From Pimelobacter simplex (GTDB lineage Bacteria > Actinomycetota > Actinomycetes > Propionibacteriales > Nocardioidaceae): a stretch of DNA of 64,000 bases. The position numbers were made by a program, and so were the translations under genes. How positions within the stretch are numbered: position 1 is the stretch's first letter; the number at the start of each line of letters is the position of its first letter. The DNA is taken from assembly GCF_900114845.1 (NCBI RefSeq), contig NZ_FOUK01000001.1, positions 846,479 through 910,478 of the forward strand. Reading direction: 5' to 3'. The notes under the pieces were generated by a model that saw only the letters and a list, made by a program, of their open reading frames with translations, was not told the DNA's origin and made no database searches. Shown here one piece after another: positions 60,049-64,000 of the stretch.

Positions 60049-60054
60049 TAGCAT
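60049..60054 (+). promoter_or_regulatory. Leaderless-type -10 box (TAGCAT)
   Basis: TAnnnT hexamer seven bases before the GTG at 60062. Confidence 0.5.
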
Positions 60055-60061
60055 CGGCGAG

Positions 60062-60736
60062 GTGCGGGTGCTGATCGTCGAGGACGAGCCTCTTCTGGCC
60101 GAGGCCGTCCGGGACGGGCTGCGCCTCGAGGCGATCGCTGCCGACATCGCCGGGGACGGCGACACCGCGCTCGAGCTGCTGAGCATCAACTCCTACGACA
60201 TCGCGGTCCTCGACCGGGACGTGCCCGGGCCCAACGGCGACGAGATCGCCCGGCGCATCGTCGCCTCGGGCAGCGGCATGCCGATCCTCATGCTCACCGC
60301 GGCCGACCGGCTCGACGACAAGGCGTCCGGCTTCGAGCTGGGTGCCGACGACTACCTGACCAAGCCGTTCCAGCTGCGCGAGCTCGTGCTCCGGCTGCGG
60401 GCGCTCGACCGGCGCCGGGCCCACCACCGGCCGCCGGTGCGCGAGATCGCCGGGCTGCGGCTCGACCCGTTCCGTCGCGAGGTCTACCGCGACGGGCGGT
60501 ACGTCGCGCTGACCCGCAAGCAGTTCGCCGTCCTCGAGGTCCTGGTCGGGGCGGACGGCGGCGTCGTGAGCGCAGAGGAGCTGCTGGAGCGGGCCTGGGA
60601 CGAGAACGCCGACCCGTTCACGAACGCCGTGCGGATCACGGTCTCGGCGCTGCGCAAGCGGCTCGGTGAGCCCTGGGTGATCGCGACCGTGGCAGGGGTC
60701 GGGTACCGCATCGACCGGGCGCCCGGCGATGGCTAG
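60062..60736 (+). CDS. OmpR-family response regulator
   Basis: Response regulator of 224 residues: acidic pocket E7-D8-E9, phosphoacceptor D51 in AVLDRDVPGPNGD, the TKPF Lys, and a winged-helix C-terminus with LTRKQFAVLEVLV and VAGVGYRI. The GTG at 60062 gives the family start MRVLIVEDEP and sits seven bases after TAGCAT. The kinase gene overlaps by eight bases. It likely controls vanY and itself through the CGATATG repeats. Confidence 0.94.
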   Translation: MRVLIVEDEPLLAEAVRDGLRLEAIAADIAGDGDTALELLSINSYDIAVLDRDVPGPNGDEIARRIVASGSGMPILMLTAADRLDDKASGFELGADDYLTKPFQLRELVLRLRALDRRRAHHRPPVREIAGLRLDPFRREVYRDGRYVALTRKQFAVLEVLVGADGGVVSAEELLERAWDENADPFTNAVRITVSALRKRLGEPWVIATVAGVGYRIDRAPGDG

Positions 60737-61868
60737 GGCGCCGGGGCTGAGCGTCCGGGTCAAGCTCACCCTCAGCTATGCCGCCTTCCTGATGCTCGCG
60801 GGGGCGGCGCTGCTCGCGGTGGTGTGGCTGTTCCTGCTGCGCTACGTGCCCGACCAGGCGGTGACGGTGCCGACCGCGGGCGGGACGGACGACGTCCTCC
60901 GCTCGGCCTACATCTTCGTGCCGGGGCGCTCCGACCTGTGGGCGGCGTTCGCGCCGAAGGCGGCCGCGGTGCTGGTGTTCCTGCTCCTGTGCGGACTGGT
61001 GGGCGGGTGGTTCCTGGCCGGGCGGATGCTGGCTCCCCTGGGACGGATCACCGACGCGACCCGCAAGGCGGCGACGGGCTCGCTGTCGCACCGGATCCGG
61101 CTGCCGGGACGCCGCGACGAGTTCCGCGAGCTCGCCGACGCGTTCGACGGCATGCTCGCCCGCCTCGACGCGCACGTCGCCGAGCAGCAGCGGTTCGCGG
61201 CCAACGCCTCCCACGAGCTGCGCACGCCGCTGACCATCACCCAGACCCTGCTCGAGGTCGCCCGCAAGGACCCCGACCGCGACCTGGGCCGGCTCGTCGA
61301 GAGCCTCCACGCCGTCAACACCCGGGCCATCCAGCTCACCGAGGCGCTGCTCGTCCTCAGCCGCGCCGACCAGCGCGCCTTCGCCACCGAGGACGTCGAC
61401 CTCTCGCTCCTCGCCGAGGAGGCGACCGAGACGCTGCTGCCGTACGCCGAGCAGCGCGGCGTCACCGTCGAGACGTCGGGCGACCTGGCCGTCGTCGCGG
61501 GCGAGCCGGCGCTGCTGCTCCAGCTCACGACGAACCTCGTGCACAACGCGATCGTGCACAACCTGCCCGGGGGCGGTGGCGTCCGGGTGACCACGCGCCG
61601 CGACCCGACCGGGGCGGAGCTGATCGTCGAGAACACCGGTGCGCCGCTGGATCCCGCGCTCGTCCCCACGCTGGCCGAGCCGTTCCGCCGCGGCAGCGAC
61701 CGGGTCCGGACCGGCGACGACGCCCACCAGGGCAGTGGCCTGGGCCTGGCGATCGTGCAGACCATCGCGGAGGCGCACGACGGGACGCTGACGCTCACCG
61801 CGCGGCCGGAGGGCGGGCTCCGGGTGACGGTCCGGCTGCCGGTCGAGCCCCTAGGGGGCGCGTCCTAG
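60729..61868 (+). CDS. Sensor histidine kinase
   Basis: Membrane kinase of 379 residues. Two membrane segments (about 13-38 and 76-97) flank a short external loop of about 38 residues. HAMP, HisKA with H162 ([13 protein letters not shown]) and an HATPase domain ([21 protein letters not shown]) follow. It is coupled to the response regulator by an overlap. The small external domain suggests sensing in or near the membrane, as for cell-wall stress kinases. Its end overlaps ispD (opposite strand) by four bases. Confidence 0.94.
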   Translation: MARAPGLSVRVKLTLSYAAFLMLAGAALLAVVWLFLLRYVPDQAVTVPTAGGTDDVLRSAYIFVPGRSDLWAAFAPKAAAVLVFLLLCGLVGGWFLAGRMLAPLGRITDATRKAATGSLSHRIRLPGRRDEFRELADAFDGMLARLDAHVAEQQRFAANASHELRTPLTITQTLLEVARKDPDRDLGRLVESLHAVNTRAIQLTEALLVLSRADQRAFATEDVDLSLLAEEATETLLPYAEQRGVTVETSGDLAVVAGEPALLLQLTTNLVHNAIVHNLPGGGGVRVTTRRDPTGAELIVENTGAPLDPALVPTLAEPFRRGSDRVRTGDDAHQGSGLGLAIVQTIAEAHDGTLTLTARPEGGLRVTVRLPVEPLGGAS

Positions 61869-62578
61869 GCGAGGAGCCGCTCGGCGACCCGCAGGTCCTC
61901 GGCGAAGGTCACCTTCAGGTTGGCCGGGCCGGCCGGGACCGCCCGTACCTCGTGCTCCGCGGGCACGGCCGCGAACGCCGCGAACGCGGCGGCGGTGTCG
62001 GTGCCCTCGAAGCCCGCCGCGGCGGCGGCCGCGTAGGCCGCGACGAGCGGCGCGGCCCGGAAGGCCTGGGGCGTCTGGACGCCCACCAGCCGGGTGCCGG
62101 GGCCGCCGGGGGCGGGCGCCGCGGCCCCGTCGCGGGGCAGCAGGCCGGGCAGGTCGAGCGTGGGGACGGCGCCGCCGTACCGGCGGGCGGTGGCGATCGT
62201 CGCGGCGAACAGCTCGGCGCTCGCGAGCGGGCGCGCGCCGTCGTGGATGGCGACGACGTCGACGCTGCCGTCGGCGACCCGCGGTGCGAGGACCGCCAGC
62301 GCCGCCTGCTCGGAGGCCTGCCGGGTGGCACCGCCCTCGACGAGCAGCACCTCGCGCTCGCCGATCACCGGGAGCAGCGCCGTACCGACGTCGGCGCGCT
62401 CACCGGGGCGGCAGACCACGACCACCGGGTCGACGTCCGCGACCTCGAGGGCGGTGCGGACCGACCAGGCGAGCAGCGGCACCCCGAGCAGCGGGAGCAG
62501 GACCTTGTTGACCTCGGCACCGACGCGGCTGCCGCTGCCGGCGGCGAGGACGACGACGGCCGCGGTGGGAGAGCTCAC
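61865..62578 (-). CDS. ispD: 2-C-methyl-D-erythritol 4-phosphate cytidylyltransferase
   Basis: MEP-pathway enzyme of 237 residues making CDP-ME for isoprenoids. Motifs: [18 protein letters not shown] (CTP-binding loop with Arg and Lys), [23 protein letters not shown] and [10 protein letters not shown]. All catalytic positions look normal, so this is the functional copy, in contrast to the relative at 58780. The GTG start is six bases after TAGGCT. IspF, often adjacent or fused, is not in the window. Confidence 0.94.
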   Translation of the reverse strand: MSSPTAAVVVLAAGSGSRVGAEVNKVLLPLLGVPLLAWSVRTALEVADVDPVVVVCRPGERADVGTALLPVIGEREVLLVEGGATRQASEQAALAVLAPRVADGSVDVVAIHDGARPLASAELFAATIATARRYGGAVPTLDLPGLLPRDGAAAPAPGGPGTRLVGVQTPQAFRAAPLVAAYAAAAAAGFEGTDTAAAFAAFAAVPAEHEVRAVPAGPANLKVTFAEDLRVAERLLA

Positions 62579-62584
62579 GCCGTG

Positions 62585-62590
62585 AGCCTA
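62585..62590 (-). promoter_or_regulatory. Leaderless-type -10 box (TAGGCT) of ispD
   Basis: TAnnnT hexamer six bases before the GTG start of ispD. Confidence 0.5.
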
Positions 62591-62648
62591 GTGGCCAGGG
62601 TTTTCCTCCCCGTTACACGCCGAAACGCTGCCGACAACAGGGCCGTCC

Positions 62649-62654
62649 TAGGTT
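62649..62654 (+). promoter_or_regulatory. Leaderless-type -10 box (TAGGTT)
   Basis: TAnnnT hexamer seven bases before the ATG at 62662. Confidence 0.5.
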
Positions 62655-62661
62655 CGCGTCC

Positions 62662-63093
62662 ATGACGGGACGCGGGGCCGCCGAGGAGTGGCAACCGATC
62701 TGCCGGATGGCCGAGCTCGGGGTCGGCCGGGGAGTGACCGCACTGGTGCACGGCCAGGCGGTGGCGATCTTCCGGACCCCCGACGACGTCGTCTACGCAC
62801 TCGGCAATCACGATCCCTTCGCCGGCCACGTCGGCGGGGGCATCGCCAAGGGGATCGTGGGGCGGCGGGGCACCGTGCCGTACGTCGCCCTGCCCGCCCA
62901 CCGGCACTCCTTCGACCTGCGCACCGGGCGCTGCCTGGACGACCTCCAGGTGACGGTGCCGACCTACGAGGTGCGGGTGGTCGAGGGCGTGGTGCTGGTG
63001 GGGAAGCGGTTCAGGCCCGGGAGCGGTGCCGTCCCCGACCCGGCGCCGGACGCGCCAGCGCCCGGTCGACCAGCGCGCACAGCTCCGCACTGA
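62662..63093 (+). CDS. nirD: Nitrite reductase small subunit (NirD-like, Rieske fold without cluster ligands)
   Basis: Rieske-fold protein of 143 residues resembling assimilatory nitrite reductase NirD: WQPICRMAELGVGRGVTALV, YALGNHDPFAGH, GIVGRRGTVPYVALPAHRHSFDLRTGRCLDD. The C-x-H...C-x2-H ligands of true Rieske proteins are absent, as usual for NirD. The catalytic subunit NirB is not nearby, so this copy stands alone in the window. A Pro/Ala-rich tail of about 25 residues is read across the convergent hydrolase gene (83-base overlap). The leaderless-type start supports the ATG at 62662. Confidence 0.88.
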   Translation: MTGRGAAEEWQPICRMAELGVGRGVTALVHGQAVAIFRTPDDVVYALGNHDPFAGHVGGGIAKGIVGRRGTVPYVALPAHRHSFDLRTGRCLDDLQVTVPTYEVRVVEGVVLVGKRFRPGSGAVPDPAPDAPAPGRPARTAPH

Positions 63094-63946
63094 CCAGCTC
63101 GCGCCGCTCGAACGGCAGGTAGTGCCCGGCGTCCGGCGCCACCAGGAGCCGGGCGCCGCGGATGCCGCGCGCGATCTTGGCGGCGTGCTCCGGGGGCGTG
63201 AGCAGGTCGCGGCTGCCGACCAGGACGGTCGTCGGGATGTCGTCGAACGCCGCCAGGTTGCCGATCCGGTCGTGCGCCATCATGTCCTTGAAGAAGCCCG
63301 ACATCGTCTCGGGCCAGGCGTGCACGAGCTGGTCGACGACGTGGCTGACGTCGCGCGAGCGGGCCGGGCGGCCGAACAGGAAGCGGCGCGCGACCTGGCG
63401 CTCGATGGCGGGGAACTTCTCGCGGCGGCTGAGGCTGAGCATCCGCGACCGGTTCGCGAGGAGGAACGGCAGCCGGTCGCGCAGCAGAGCGCCGGCCACG
63501 GCCGGCAGCCCGAGCGTGACCTGGTGCAGCTCGCCGCTCGTCGTGCTCACGAACAGCGCCCCGGCGATCCGGTCCACGAGGTCCGGCCGCTCCTCGGGGA
63601 TGGCGGTGATCGTCATGCCGCCCACCGAGTGACCGGCGAGGACGAGCGGGCCGTCGGGCGCATAGGTGTCGACCACCAGGCCGAGGTCGCGCGCCAGCAG
63701 CGGGATCGTGCACGCCGCCTCCGCGGCCCGGTCGGAGCGACCGTGCCCGCGGTGGTCCCAGGTGATCAGCCGGATGTCGTGGCCGTAGCGCGCCAGCAGG
63801 TCGGTGACCTGGTAGTGCCAGTCGGACTCCTCCGCCGTCCAGCAGTGCGCCAGCAGCACGCTCAGCGGCGCGTCCGCGGGCCCGCGGACCGTCACGTGGA
63901 TGCGCAGGCCGTCCTCGCTGATGACCTCGTGGTCGTGCTCGGCCAT
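63011..63946 (-). CDS. Alpha/beta hydrolase
   Basis: Alpha/beta-hydrolase of 311 residues: an HCWTAEESDWHYQV oxyanion region, DHRGHGRS, the nucleophile elbow GHSVGG, the acid in GSRDLLTPPEH, and the His in DAGHYLPFE. The catalytic triad is complete and there is no signal peptide. The cap region resembles haloperoxidase/esterase relatives. Its C-terminal tail overlaps nirD on the other strand. The ATG lies five bases after the stop of a further minus-strand gene, so it is probably second in an operon. Confidence 0.91.
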   Translation of the reverse strand: MAEHDHEVISEDGLRIHVTVRGPADAPLSVLLAHCWTAEESDWHYQVTDLLARYGHDIRLITWDHRGHGRSDRAAEAACTIPLLARDLGLVVDTYAPDGPLVLAGHSVGGMTITAIPEERPDLVDRIAGALFVSTTSGELHQVTLGLPAVAGALLRDRLPFLLANRSRMLSLSRREKFPAIERQVARRFLFGRPARSRDVSHVVDQLVHAWPETMSGFFKDMMAHDRIGNLAAFDDIPTTVLVGSRDLLTPPEHAAKIARGIRGARLLVAPDAGHYLPFERRELVSAELCALVDRALARPAPGRGRHRSRA

Positions 63947-63951
63947 GGCGG

Positions 63952-63999
63952 TCAGCCTGCCAGGCCCGTCAGCAGCGCGGTCGCGATCGCGGCGACGCC
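63952..63999 (-). CDS. 3' end of a gene cut by the window edge
   Basis: The last codons on the minus strand read VAAIATALLTGLAG and then TGA at 63954-63952, five bases before the hydrolase start. The hydrophobic ending suggests a membrane protein, but only 15 residues are visible. Confidence 0.45.
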   Translation of the reverse strand, partial: GVAAIATALLTGLAG

Positions 64000-64000
64000 C

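Noticed and set aside
59407..61868. Classical vancomycin-resistance operon
   Set aside because: VanY-like, regulator and kinase genes are present, but the ligase and dehydrogenase genes vanH, vanA and vanX are not.

Overview
The window is high-GC (strong G/C preference at third codon positions) actinobacterial chromosome. mshA (mycothiol synthesis), senX3-regX3/phoU, carD, a DUF222/HNH (13E12-type) nuclease gene and dense gene packing with ATGA/GTGA start-stop overlaps point to a Nocardioides-like member of the Nocardioidaceae. That placement is inference from gene content, not from a phylogenetic marker. I saw no rRNA, tRNA, CRISPR array, intact insertion sequence or replication origin.

Bases 1-31.4 kb are one large catabolic region. 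It encodes TRAP transporter parts (DctM at the left edge, DctP 12 kb away), a cytochrome P450 with its own ferredoxin, three family III CoA transferases, an acyl-CoA ligase, MaoC-type hydratases, a thiolase-like protein without the nucleophilic Cys paired with a DUF35 OB-fold protein, a BadI/MenB-like ring-opening crotonase, three acyl-CoA dehydrogenases, four dehydrogenases of the SDR and zinc-ADH types feeding beta-oxidation plus further ADHs, an Old-Yellow-Enzyme/dienoyl-CoA-reductase-like flavoprotein, a CitE-type lyase, an amidohydrolase, a Baeyer-Villiger-type monooxygenase, an esterase-like hydrolase and a GntR regulator. Together these suggest uptake, hydroxylation, CoA activation, ring opening and side-chain or chain shortening of an alicyclic or terpenoid-like acid. 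The substrate cannot be read from the sequence. A GIY-YIG nuclease remnant inside nested inverted repeats sits at 26.3-26.8 kb.

Bases 31.5-38.8 kb hold a secreted protein, an acyl-CoA ligase, a DUF2200 protein, the HNH nuclease, typA and an aspartate/glutamate racemase-like gene. Bases 38.8-41.8 kb hold a compact RiPP locus: a 33-residue precursor with a YxxPxL leader and an (Asp-Ile)4 core, a lasso-type B2 peptidase, an HPr-kinase-like kinase, a PqqD-like recognition protein and a divergent nucleotidyltransferase. It resembles paeninodin-type lasso clusters, but no asparagine-synthetase-like cyclase is present.

Bases 41.8-64 kb are mostly housekeeping: mshA-ybjN, secreted proteins, an ECF sigma factor of the C-terminally extended type with its DGPF partner, a DMT transporter, regX3-senX3 // phoU with a PHO box between them, an MFS pump with its TetR regulator, gpmA, a lipoprotein, a UbiA-type prenyltransferase, carD, an IspD-like paralogue, a VanY-like peptidase beside a two-component system, ispD, a NirD-like protein and a hydrolase. 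In this half many genes outside operons have a TAnnnT box only 6-8 bases before the start codon, the signature of leaderless transcripts. In the catabolic half most starts have Shine-Dalgarno sequences and many genes are translationally coupled.
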